Below are positions 1 through 6,111 of a stretch of 9,502 nucleotides of DNA, piece after piece. The notes beneath the pieces are model-generated. The model did no database searches, was not told the DNA's origin, and saw nothing but the letters and a program-made list of their open reading frames with translations. The position numbers were made by a program, and so were the translations under genes. Positions within the stretch are counted from its first letter, which is position 1, and each line of letters starts with the position of its first letter. Origin of the DNA: Halobacteria archaeon (GTDB lineage Bacteria > Pseudomonadota > Gammaproteobacteria > UBA9214); NCBI GenBank assembly GCA_013041945.1, contig JABDRC010000279.1, positions 1 through 9,502 on the forward strand, written 5' to 3'.

Positions 1-66
1 ATGACAAAAATCCGCCAGTTTTCGCTCCAGATCGCTGGCATTCCGGAAGAGCGCCTGATCAGGTGA
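1..66 (+). CDS. C-terminal end of an unidentified protein (partial)
   Basis: Frame 1 is open from the first base and ends at a TGA at 64-66, giving 21 residues that finish in PEERLIR. The window happens to begin with ATG, but there is no upstream sequence to show whether this is a start codon or an internal Met. An internal Met of a longer gene is more likely, because a probable terminator lies about 140 bp downstream. The fragment is too short to assign to a family. Confidence 0.45.
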   Translation: MTKIRQFSLQIAGIPEERLIR

Positions 67-202
67 TTCTCGACGAAGGGTCCCGGGTTGTTTCCTGCTT
101 GAGGGTCAGGTGCATGCGCCCGTGACGTCGGTTCTGCTGCGGGTGGCCGGTGGTTTGATCCCGGAATACTTTGAAACCTGTGTCGGGTGGCTCACAATGA
201 TG

Positions 203-232
203 AGGTCTCTCGCAGACTGCAGGGACCTTTTT
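203..232 (+). terminator. Probable rho-independent terminator
   Basis: AGGTCTC (203-209) pairs with GGGACCT (222-228), with one G-T wobble. Inside it GCA (212-214) can pair with TGC (218-220). A run of five T (228-232) follows directly. It sits between the gene ending at 66 and the DsrE-family gene starting at 294, so it probably ends the upstream transcript. It could also act as a leader attenuator if transcription of the next gene starts upstream of it. Confidence 0.5.
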
Positions 233-253
233 GCTGGTCATGTGTGCAGTAGA

Positions 254-281
254 CTGAACCCTGGGTTCACTAACTTATACT
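254..281 (+). promoter_or_regulatory. Possible sigma70-type promoter for the DsrE/MBL pair
   Basis: TATACT (276-281) differs from the -10 consensus at one base. CTGAAC (254-259) is a weak -35 at a 16-bp spacing. It lies after the probable terminator and just before the ATG at 294. Transcription would begin only a few bases before that ATG, giving a very short leader, so either this call or the start codon may be wrong. Confidence 0.3.
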
Positions 282-293
282 ACGGGGTATTGT

Positions 294-779
294 ATGAATA
301 ATCGGTGGGTCGGGTACGTTTTCACATGGTTGGTGCTCGCATGTCCTGTACAGGCAGTGGCGGCAGAGAATGCGCCCTGGGCAACAGCCCGTGTCGACGA
401 TCGAAAATATACACCGCAAAAGGTTGTCTATGACATCGCCAGCGATTCGCTATCGCACTTCGAGCGCGTTCTGGATCGCGTCAGTTATCTGAATACGCTG
501 TATGGCGCAGATCCGTTTGCCGCATCGATTGTCGTCGTGTTGCATGGTGATGAGATTGATTATTTCGCAGTCAGGGAGTTTTCCAGGCATGAGCAGCTCA
601 TGCGCCGGGCGCAGAGCCTGACGCTTTCCGGTCCGATCGAGTTCAGGATGTGTCGTGTGGCTGCGCGCGGTCGCGGGCTGGAACCGGGCGATATCCATGG
701 TTTTGTCACCATGGTGCCGATGGCAGATGCTGAACTTGTCCGGCTGCAGCAGGAGGAAGGTTATGTTTACATGCAATAG
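294..779 (+). CDS. Exported DsrE-family protein
   Basis: This 161-residue protein has an N-terminal export signal followed by a DsrE/DsrF-like fold. The hydrophobic segment is residues 5-23. Cleavage could follow the Ala-rich AVAA stretch near residue 24, or it could be a lipoprotein with Cys17 in the VLAC context. Family features visible are the strand IVVVLHGDEIDYF (79-91), Cys120 in EFRMC, and the C-terminal GDIHGFVTMVP segment followed by AELVRLQQEEGYVYMQ. DsrE-family domains in sulfur oxidisers and in the Tus relay carry sulfur on a conserved cysteine. Exported single-domain members like this one are mostly uncharacterised, so sulfur handling is inference. The start at 294 has only a weak GGGG upstream (284-287). 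The last 17 bp overlap the next gene, which implies translational coupling. Confidence 0.82.
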   Translation: MNNRWVGYVFTWLVLACPVQAVAAENAPWATARVDDRKYTPQKVVYDIASDSLSHFERVLDRVSYLNTLYGADPFAASIVVVLHGDEIDYFAVREFSRHEQLMRRAQSLTLSGPIEFRMCRVAARGRGLEPGDIHGFVTMVPMADAELVRLQQEEGYVYMQ

Positions 780-1776
780 CCGTTTAGCACCGGCGGTTTT
801 GCTGTGCCTGGTCATGGCAGCGGCATGCACGGGGGAAGCACCGGCACCGTACGCGGCAGTCACGATTGATCTGGGCCTGGCACAGGTCGACGATGCACCG
901 GTCTACTTCGTTGTCGGTCAGTCCGGCGTGCCGGGAACAGACAACCAGGGGCATACGTCGAATGCCGGTTTTGTCGTGACGGATGAGGGTGTCGTCGTGT
1001 TTGACGCCCTCGGCACTCCTGCACTCGGTTATCGACTGCTCCAGGCAATACGTTCCGTCACTGACAAGCCTGTGCGCAAGATCGTCATCAGTCACTATCA
1101 CGCAGATCATGTGTACGGCCTGCAGGCCTTCGTCGATCATGGCGGTCAGCCGGATGTCATCGCCCAGCAGCGCTCCTCCGCCTACAGTGGTGGCAGCACG
1201 GCAAGCCAGGGTGAGGACGCCGCACGCAGGCTGGCGCAGCGCCGCGAAGCACTCTGGCCCTGGGTCAACGATGCGACGCGAATTGTAGAGCCAGACATAG
1301 TGTTCGATGAGGAATACAACTTCACTCTGGGCGGCGTCGGTTTTGAGATCAGGCACATGGGTCCGGCACATGCGCCGGGGGACAGTGTCATGCTGGTGCG
1401 TGAATACGGCGTGTTGTTCAGCGGCGATCTTGTATACAAGGGGCGTGTGCCGTTTCTCGACAGTCCCAGCACCGATGTTTTCAACTGGCTGTCCGGTCTC
1501 GAGTGGATTGCCGGTTTGCAGCCACAGCCCTACATCATTCCCGGGCATGGCGAGCCTGCAGATGACACGGCAGCAAGTGTGGTGGTGACGAAGGAGTACA
1601 TAGACTACCTGATTGATAGTATGCGGCCGGCCGTGGCAGACTTCGTGCCGTTCGATGAGGCATACGCGGCGATTGACTGGTCCCGATATGCGTCGATGCC
1701 GGCGTTTGCCGCCAGCAACCGCGGCAACGCCTACCGCGTGTACCTCGAACTGGAGGCGCGCTCTTTCGCTCGATAA
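763..1776 (+). CDS. MBL-fold metallo-hydrolase, probable periplasmic lipoprotein
   Basis: This is a 337-residue metallo-beta-lactamase-fold protein. The ATG at 763 is preferred over an in-frame ATG at 655 because AGGAGG (751-756) sits at good spacing and it places a lipoprotein signal at the N-terminus: hydrophobic 9-21, then Cys22 in the context MAAAC. The zinc-site motifs are complete: HYHADH (111-116), His203 in PAHAPGD, Asp222 in FSGDL and His262 in PGHGEP. This pattern suits hydrolases and the SoxH or quinoprotein-relay type MBL proteins, not classic beta-lactamases. The substrate cannot be read from sequence. Coupling to a DsrE-family gene suggests a sulfur compound or thioester, which is inference. 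The protein would be anchored to a membrane and face the periplasm. The residues after about 280 form a helical C-terminal extension. Confidence 0.88.
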   Translation: MFTCNSRLAPAVLLCLVMAAACTGEAPAPYAAVTIDLGLAQVDDAPVYFVVGQSGVPGTDNQGHTSNAGFVVTDEGVVVFDALGTPALGYRLLQAIRSVTDKPVRKIVISHYHADHVYGLQAFVDHGGQPDVIAQQRSSAYSGGSTASQGEDAARRLAQRREALWPWVNDATRIVEPDIVFDEEYNFTLGGVGFEIRHMGPAHAPGDSVMLVREYGVLFSGDLVYKGRVPFLDSPSTDVFNWLSGLEWIAGLQPQPYIIPGHGEPADDTAASVVVTKEYIDYLIDSMRPAVADFVPFDEAYAAIDWSRYASMPAFAASNRGNAYRVYLELEARSFAR

Positions 1777-1841
1777 AGCATATGCAAGGCCCGCGGGTAA
1801 ATTCCTGTCATGCGTGCAATCGAGGACAAGTCTTTACAGCG

Positions 1842-2258
1842 CTACGCAAGCATCTCAGGTTCTTCGACCGCATCGATAAACTTCAGGCGCGCTATCCCGG
1901 CCTCCAGTTCCGCCTGGTAGCCTTCCGACCACGAGAGTAATCGCTGCACCTCGGTACGCCACTCTTCGGCATCATCACCGCTATAGAGAAAGACAATGTA
2001 GGGTTTGTGACAGCCGGTAAAATGCAGGAAGCGCAGGCGCGGGTTTGTCAGTTCCCTGACCCGGTCAGGGAGGCCTCCCCGTGCATCGATCTCGACCTGC
2101 GGGCACAACACCATGACAAAGCGGGTGGGCAGGTTGCCGGCGTTGTCTCGCCAGCGGTTCAGCACCGCGGGGATGAACCCCGGGATACCGGCTGCGCTCC
2201 AGCTTTCAACGTAGGGTGGAATACCCTCGATTTCCAATCGCTCCGCAATCGCTTTCAT
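1842..2258 (-). CDS. Hypothetical protein, 138 residues
   Basis: I do not recognise the family. The reading frame runs from ATG at 2258 (CAT on the plus strand) to TAG at 1842. CGGAG lies about 9 bases upstream of the ATG and can serve as ribosome binding site. The product is soluble and mildly acidic, with no signal peptide or membrane segment. Visible features are an aromatic and hydrophobic stretch LRFLHFTGCHKPYIVFLY (about residues 75-92) with a Cys-His pair, and an acidic, Trp-containing helical C-terminal part (EEWRTEVQRLLSW onward). Codon use looks like that of its neighbours. It is divergent from the DecR-like regulator, with 163 bp between the starts, so it may be a regulatory target. 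It converges on the MBL gene with a 65-bp gap. Confidence 0.7.
   Translation of the reverse strand: MKAIAERLEIEGIPPYVESWSAAGIPGFIPAVLNRWRDNAGNLPTRFVMVLCPQVEIDARGGLPDRVRELTNPRLRFLHFTGCHKPYIVFLYSGDDAEEWRTEVQRLLSWSEGYQAELEAGIARLKFIDAVEEPEMLA
2053..2079. repeat. Cluster of overlapping palindromes inside a CDS
   Basis: TCCCTGACC (2053-2061) and GGTCAGGGA (2063-2071) are perfect inverted repeats around a single base. The last four bases overlap a second perfect 12-bp palindrome, GGGAGGCCTCCC (2068-2079). A third short pair, GTCAG (2047-2051) with CTGAC (2056-2060), is nested at the left. All lie inside the hypothetical gene on the minus strand. The structure is directly visible, but its function is unknown and it could be chance in GC-rich coding DNA. 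Confidence 0.55.
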
Positions 2259-2421
2259 GATTTGCTCCGGGTCTCGACGGCCCTGCCAGGTGATGGATCC
2301 AGTCTATAATATTTTTATGCATATTCCCGGATTTATAGAAATTAATTATTTAAATCTAAAGAATTACTGCTATTATAGGCAAAAGATACTTAGTTCGGCG
2401 AATATTGCGGAAAAAACATCT
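2259..2421. promoter_or_regulatory. AT-rich divergent regulatory region
   Basis: The stretch from about 2305 to 2400 is far richer in A and T than its surroundings and separates the hypothetical gene from the DecR-like gene. Two plus-strand promoter candidates are visible: CTGCCA (2283-2288) with TATAAT (2305-2310) at 16-bp spacing, and TTTAAA (2349-2354) with TATTAT (2371-2376) at 16-bp spacing. On the minus strand a TATAAT is present at 2372-2377. Short palindromes such as ATTTAAAT (2348-2355), ATGCAT (2317-2322) and CTATTATAG (2370-2378) could be contact sites for an Lrp-type protein. Lrp-family regulators commonly bind AT-rich DNA near their own promoters, so autoregulation is plausible. 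Confidence 0.5.
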
Positions 2422-2883
2422 ATGGATTCGATTGACCGGAAAATACTCAACCTGCTGCAGGCCGATGCCAGCCTGACCGTCAAGCAGATTGCCGAACAAA
2501 TCCCCCTGTCCGTCACGCCATGCTGGAAACGCATCCAGAAACTCGAGACGCAGGGTTTCATACGTGCGCGGGTCGCACTGCTTGATCCCGACAAGGTCAA
2601 CGCCGGTGTCACGGTGTTTGTCGCCGTCAAGACCGATCAGCACAGCAGGGAATGGATCGAACGCTTCTCCCGGGCGGTCAGCGACATGCCCGAGGTTATG
2701 GAGATCTACCGCATGAGCGGGGAAATCGATTATCTGCTGAGGGTCGTGGTCAGCAGCATCGAGGCCTATGACCGGTTCTATAAAACGCTTGTCGACCGCA
2801 TCGAGTTATCCAATGTCACATCCAGCTTCGCCATGGAGCAGATGAAATACACCACGGCTTTGCCGATCAATGTGGGCAGCTAG
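2422..2883 (+). CDS. decR: Lrp/AsnC-family transcriptional regulator, DecR-like
   Basis: The 153-residue protein has the normal Lrp-family length. It has an N-terminal helix-turn-helix (about residues 1-60, including the recognition-helix motif SVTPCWKRIQKLE) and a C-terminal RAM ligand-binding domain. From memory it aligns closely with E. coli DecR (YbaO), sharing ALLDP, EMPEV-like, RMSGEIDYLLRV and SNVTSSFAMEQMKYTT blocks. DecR activates a cysteine desulfidase operon in response to cysteine. No such operon is visible here, so the target in this organism is unknown. The ATG at 2422 gives the canonical family N-terminus MDSIDRKIL. The frame stays open back to 2257, but that extension is AT-rich intergenic DNA. 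The ribosome binding site is weak (GCGGAAA). Confidence 0.87.
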   Translation: MDSIDRKILNLLQADASLTVKQIAEQIPLSVTPCWKRIQKLETQGFIRARVALLDPDKVNAGVTVFVAVKTDQHSREWIERFSRAVSDMPEVMEIYRMSGEIDYLLRVVVSSIEAYDRFYKTLVDRIELSNVTSSFAMEQMKYTTALPINVGS

Positions 2884-2924
2884 CCCGCACGTTGTTCCAC
2901 GCCAACAGCTTGCATAAATCGACA

Positions 2925-2944
2925 TGTTGGTCATAACACCAACA
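2925..2944. terminator. Hairpin between convergent genes
   Basis: TGTTGGT (2925-2931) and ACCAACA (2938-2944) form a perfect 7-bp stem with a 6-base loop. It lies in the 75-bp gap between the convergent stops of the regulator and nhaA. There is no clear T-run on either strand, so it is only a candidate bidirectional terminator. Confidence 0.35.
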
Positions 2945-2958
2945 GGCTCTCGGCAATG

Positions 2959-4149
2959 TCATTCGCTATCTTCGGTAGATGCCCTGCTGCTTGATAAACG
3001 TAATATTACATACCCCAGAATACCGGATGCCAGTGAACCGGCAAGTATGCCCACCCTGTCATCCACGGCCAGGTCCGGTCCTCCCTGCTCGAATGCCAGG
3101 GAGCCGATAAACAGGCTCATCGTGAAACCGATACCACAGAGCAGGGCAATGCCATACAACTGGAGCCAGTTTGCGTCCTGCGGCATTTTCGAGATGCCGA
3201 GTTTTATGGCAACCCAGCTGAATCCGAACACGCCGAGCTGATTCCCGAAGAAGAGACCGGCGGCAATTCCCAGTGGTACGGGATGGGCAAGGTATTCGAA
3301 TGTCATCGCCTCGAACGGAATGCCGGCATTGGCAAAGGCAAACAGCGGCAGTATCCCGTAGACAACCGGGGGATGCAGGTCATGCTCCATTCTTTCCAGC
3401 TGGGTATGTGACTCGCCCGGTGCTTTCCTGTATGGAATGAACAGCGCCGTAAGCACACCGGCAAGTGTTGCATGCACACCGGATTTGAGCACCGCAGCCC
3501 AGAGGATCATACCGACCAGCAGGTAGGGCGCCAGTTGCAGTACACCCCTGCGATTCATCATGAACAGCACCACAACTGCGGCGGCAGCCAGTGATAACGA
3601 GGCAACGGACAAGTCGGCCGTGTAGAAGATCGCGATAATGATGATGGCGCCCAGGTCATCGATGATGGCCAGCGTAACCAGAAACAACTTGAGACTCTGG
3701 GGGATACGGCTGCCGAGGAGGGCGATTACACCCAGTGCAAAGGCAATGTCCGTGGCCGACGGGATTGCCCAGCCTTTTATCGCCACGGGATCTCCCCAGT
3801 TGATCCAGGAATAAATTGCGGCAGGAATTGCCATTCCGCCTATCGCTGCGATGACGGGTAAGACGACACGGGAGGGATCGGATAATTCTCCGGCCAGGAC
3901 TTCACGTTTGACTTCCAGGCCTATCAAAAAGAAGAATATGGCCATCAGGCCATCGTTGATCCAGAGCAGCAGGGGCTTGGCAATTTCAAAATCACCGATG
4001 CGCATTTCAACGGCGGTGCCCAGCAATGCGTCATAGAGACCCTTGGCGGCCGAGTTTTCAGCCACCATGGCAAGTATGGCAGCGACCAGCAGCAAAATGC
4101 CGCTGGCGGCTTCGAGACGCATAAAATCTTTAATCGCTTTGAGAACCAT
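2959..4149 (-). CDS. nhaA: NhaA-type Na+/H+ antiporter
   Basis: At 396 residues this is a full-length inner-membrane antiporter that exchanges cytoplasmic Na+ for periplasmic H+ and serves pH and sodium homeostasis. It is rich in hydrophobic segments. Family landmarks are INDGLMAIFFFLIGLEVKRE (64-83; equivalents of Asp65, Glu78 and Glu82), ATDIAFALG (132-140; Asp134 equals E. coli Asp133), AIIDDLGAI (161-169; the ion-binding Asp164-Asp165 pair), GVHATL (His226, pH sensing) and CGIGFTMSLFIGSLAF (338-353). In the segment equivalent to E. coli GKPLG it reads GNQLG, so the position of Lys300 is Asn303 (codon AAT, plus-strand 3241-3243). The ATG at 4149 gives the expected N-terminal length, but no good Shine-Dalgarno precedes it. 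An internal Met at residue 10 is an alternative start. It is transcribed alone. Confidence 0.95.
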   Translation of the reverse strand: MVLKAIKDFMRLEAASGILLLVAAILAMVAENSAAKGLYDALLGTAVEMRIGDFEIAKPLLLWINDGLMAIFFFLIGLEVKREVLAGELSDPSRVVLPVIAAIGGMAIPAAIYSWINWGDPVAIKGWAIPSATDIAFALGVIALLGSRIPQSLKLFLVTLAIIDDLGAIIIIAIFYTADLSVASLSLAAAAVVVLFMMNRRGVLQLAPYLLVGMILWAAVLKSGVHATLAGVLTALFIPYRKAPGESHTQLERMEHDLHPPVVYGILPLFAFANAGIPFEAMTFEYLAHPVPLGIAAGLFFGNQLGVFGFSWVAIKLGISKMPQDANWLQLYGIALLCGIGFTMSLFIGSLAFEQGGPDLAVDDRVGILAGSLASGILGYVILRLSSSRASTEDSE

Positions 4150-4210
4150 GGGAATTAATCAGCGCTGGTCAGTTAATTTGTGCATTTCTGACAAGCCGCA
4201 TCACAAACGG

Positions 4211-4230
4211 CAACCGGGCAGGCCCGGTTG
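4211..4230. repeat. Strong hairpin upstream of nhaA
   Basis: CAACCGGG (4211-4218) and CCCGGTTG (4223-4230) form a perfect 8-bp stem with a CAGG loop. An outer pair, AACGGC (4206-4211) with GCCGTT (4241-4246), can add a second arm. It is about 60 bp upstream of the nhaA start and about 200 bp past the stop of the nuclease gene. It could be a terminator for that gene, although no proper T-run follows, or a REP-type structure linked to the transposase relic beside it. Confidence 0.5.
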
Positions 4231-4299
4231 CGTGGCAATAGCCGTTGCTTTGAAAACCGGCGGCATCATTCCTGCAAACATAGCACAGTACCGTCCGGG

Positions 4300-4404
4300 A
4301 CCGCTAACCCGCTGCAGCGTGGACAATTGACGGGTGATGAACGCTTTGTTGACGAGGTCGAGCAAATCATCGTATGCCGCTCGCACACCGGGCACGCGTG
4401 TCCC
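4300..4404 (+). pseudogene. Decayed C-terminal remnant of a REP-associated tyrosine transposase (RAYT)
   Basis: In the plus frame starting at 4300 the translation contains NPLQRGQLTGDERFVDEVEQII. This resembles the C-terminal end of one RAYT (TnpA_REP, IS200-like Y1 transposase) subgroup, where a QLTG-[ND]-xRFVDEVE motif precedes a basic Gly-Arg-rich tail. The residues after VEQII (about 4372-4404) would fit that tail, GRRIEHRGxGRP-like, after several point changes. No catalytic HUH or Tyr region is present upstream; the sequence back to 4150 does not resemble a transposase. It is therefore a fragment at most. The assignment rests on remembered family motifs, not a search. A nearby REP-like palindrome supports it. 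Confidence 0.5.
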
Positions 4405-4408
4405 CTTT
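4399..4408 (-). repeat. Isolated AAAGGGGACA motif
   Basis: On the minus strand 4399-4408 reads AAAGGGGACA, sharing the core AGGGGACA with the palindrome at 5990-6040. No matching second arm is seen nearby. It sits at the end of the transposase relic, where a REP half-site would be expected. It could also be a chance match. Confidence 0.3.
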
Positions 4409-4433
4409 ATTGTACCGGGAGGCTGCCCGTTGA

Positions 4434-5822
4434 TCACAGCTCCAGGACATCACCCTCTTGCGGCACATCGGCCCGCAGTCCCAGCTGCTGATTCAGGCGG
4501 TCACAAAAATCCTGCTTGGACTGCGGCTCGCCGTGCACCACGTGGACGGCGGGATCGCTGTTGAAATTGCCGACCCAGCGCGACAGGTCGCCGACATCAC
4601 CGTGTGCCGACAGGCCGCCCACCGTGTGGATCTTCGCATGCACCCGGTACATGTCACCATGGATCTTGACCTGCTCATGGCCATCCACCAGCTTGCGGCC
4701 CAGGGTGCCGTATGCCTGGTAGCCCACGATCATCACGTGCGAGCCCTTGCGCCAGATGTTGTGCTTCAGGTGATGAATGATGCGGCCGCCGTTGCACATG
4801 CCGCTACCGGCAATAATGATGGCACCGCTCTGGATTTTGTTGATGGCCATCGAGTCTTCCGTGGCGGAGCTCAGGTGCAGGTTTCTCAGGTGCGGCATCT
4901 CCCTGACCTTGCGCCGCAGGCGGGTCGCATCCTCGTCGTACAGGTGCGGATATTCCCAGTAGACCTTGCTGGCCTTGATCGCCATCGGGCTGTCGAGAAA
5001 CACCTCCCAGCGGTCCAGTTCCCACTCGTCGTAGTACGTCCCCATTAAATAGAGAATTTCCTGGCTGCGGCCTATGGAGAAGGCGGGAATCAGCAGATTG
5101 CCGCGATCATGTCGCGCCGTGCTGATGATGTCGCCGATTTCATCGATGGTTTTCTGCCGGTCGCGATGGTGGCGGTTGCCGTAGGTGCTCTCGATCAGCA
5201 CATGATCCGCGGACTGGATAACGGCCGGATCGTTGAGGATGGGCGAGTCGTACTGGCCCAGGTCTCCGCTGAAGACGATTTTCTGCGCGCGGCCGTCTTC
5301 CTCCAGCCAGACCTCCACGCTGCTCGAGCCGAGGATATGCCCCGCGTCCTGGAAGCAGATACTGATTCCGGGGAGTATCTCCCGCTTCTCCCGGTAACGC
5401 AGCCCGGTGATATGTTCCAGCGCCTGTCGGGCATCCTTCCTGGTGTAGAGTGGCTCGATCAGTGGTTTCTTTTTTCGCTTGCGCCACTTGTTCTCGTACT
5501 CGGCATCGCGTTCCTGCAGCGACGCCGAATCCTGCAGCAGGATTTCGCACAGGTCACAGGTTGCATTCTGGGCATAGATCGGGCCGCGGTAACCCTGCCT
5601 GACCAGCAGCGGAATACGGCCGGAGTGGTCGATGTGGCCGTGGCTGAGCACGACCGCACTGATGTCGTCCGGTGAGAACGGAAACGGCTCGCGGTTTTTC
5701 GCCTCGATCTCACGCCGTCCCTGGATCAGCCCGCAGTCCAGCAGAACGAGCTGGCCATTGGCCCGCAGGATGTGACAGGAGCCCGTGATACCACTGGTTG
5801 CGCCGTAGAATTCAATCTGCAT
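4434..5822 (-). CDS. Beta-CASP metallo-beta-lactamase RNA nuclease (Ysh1/CPSF-73-like family)
   Basis: This 462-residue protein belongs to the zinc-dependent MBL/beta-CASP ribonuclease family. The order of motifs is: MBL domain with HGHIDHSG (61-68; His61, His63, Asp65, His66), GHILGSS (161-167, His162) and FSGDLG (184-189, Asp187); a beta-CASP cap with ESTYGNR (211-217), the IPAFSIGRSQEIL segment (245-257) and GSGMCNGGRI (339-348); and the RNA-specificity tail with GLSAHGD (403-409, His407) and VVHGEP (428-433, His430). All metal ligands are present, so it should be active in cytoplasmic RNA cleavage or trimming. The physiological target is not known for most bacterial members. The ATG at 5822 is chosen because GAGG sits 6 bases upstream and the protein then starts at MQIEFYGATSG, as in relatives. 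The frame is open to 5888 without support. Confidence 0.92.
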   Translation of the reverse strand: MQIEFYGATSGITGSCHILRANGQLVLLDCGLIQGRREIEAKNREPFPFSPDDISAVVLSHGHIDHSGRIPLLVRQGYRGPIYAQNATCDLCEILLQDSASLQERDAEYENKWRKRKKKPLIEPLYTRKDARQALEHITGLRYREKREILPGISICFQDAGHILGSSSVEVWLEEDGRAQKIVFSGDLGQYDSPILNDPAVIQSADHVLIESTYGNRHHRDRQKTIDEIGDIISTARHDRGNLLIPAFSIGRSQEILYLMGTYYDEWELDRWEVFLDSPMAIKASKVYWEYPHLYDEDATRLRRKVREMPHLRNLHLSSATEDSMAINKIQSGAIIIAGSGMCNGGRIIHHLKHNIWRKGSHVMIVGYQAYGTLGRKLVDGHEQVKIHGDMYRVHAKIHTVGGLSAHGDVGDLSRWVGNFNSDPAVHVVHGEPQSKQDFCDRLNQQLGLRADVPQEGDVLEL

Positions 5823-6111
5823 AGGGTTCCTCGCTGTTAACGTTGATACCGGTAATGCGGCACTGAAGTAATCGGATGCAGCGCACAATTGCCCATAATA
5901 TCAGAGGAAAATGTGAGCTGACCCGACTCAATTCAGTTTTTACACCCCGGCAAACGGCCAACCGGCAAAAAAACGGCCCGGGAGAGGAAAAGGGGACAGA
6001 TCCATTTCTTATAAAAAAAGGGGCGGCCATCTGTCCCCTTCGAGACACTCTGTACGTGTATCTACGGGTCTGTTAACGTCAGCCTGGAAACCCGGATCGA
6101 GTGGGGAGATA
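5823..6111. other. Divergent intergenic region with repeats
   Basis: This 289-bp gap separates the nuclease gene and gpmI, which point away from each other, so both promoters should be here. I see no convincing sigma70 pair for either. On the minus strand there is a TATTAT near 5898, without a good -35. CCGGCAAACGGCC (5947-5959) is nearly repeated as CCGGCAAAAAAACGGCC (5962-5978), a short direct repeat with a longer A-tract. The REP-like palindrome follows at 5990-6040. The short plus-strand frame that crosses the region (from 5876) is not credible as a gene. Confidence 0.6.
5990..6040. repeat. REP-like palindromic element (GGGGACAGAT type)
   Basis: AAGGGGACAGAT (5990-6001) and ATCTGTCCCCTT (6029-6040) are perfect 12-bp inverted repeats around a 27-base AT-rich spacer that contains a run of seven A. 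Palindromes with this GGGGACAGAT core are dispersed in many gammaproteobacterial genomes and are associated with RAYT transposases. That is recalled knowledge. The element lies 72 bp before the gpmI start, so the folded RNA could also influence gpmI expression if transcription begins upstream. Confidence 0.7.

Noticed and set aside
110..301. Small plus-strand frame of 63 residues before the DsrE gene
   Set aside because: It has no Shine-Dalgarno sequence and no recognisable motif, it runs through the probable terminator and it overlaps the next start.
655..762. N-terminal extension of the MBL protein from the ATG at 655
   Set aside because: It lies wholly inside the DsrE gene, and the ATG at 763 has AGGAGG upstream and yields a lipoprotein signal peptide.
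784..1548. Long minus-strand open frame (254 residues) opposite the MBL gene
   Set aside because: It is antisense to a gene with complete zinc-binding motifs, and its translation is rich in Cys, Arg and His with no recognisable domain.
2257..2421. N-terminal extension of the DecR-like regulator
   Set aside because: It crosses the AT-rich promoter region, would exceed the family length by 55 residues, and the ATG at 2422 gives the canonical N-terminus.
4201..4437. Minus-strand frame of 78 residues between the nuclease gene and nhaA
   Set aside because: There is no recognisable motif or ribosome binding site, it translates the hairpin, and it is antisense to the more convincing transposase relic.
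4458..5048. Plus-strand open frame of 196 residues opposite the beta-CASP nuclease
   Set aside because: The opposite strand encodes all conserved nuclease motifs. This frame is an artefact of GC-rich codon structure.
5876..6076. Small plus-strand frame of 66 residues in the gpmI upstream region
   Set aside because: Much of it is translation of the REP-like palindrome, and it has no ribosome binding site.
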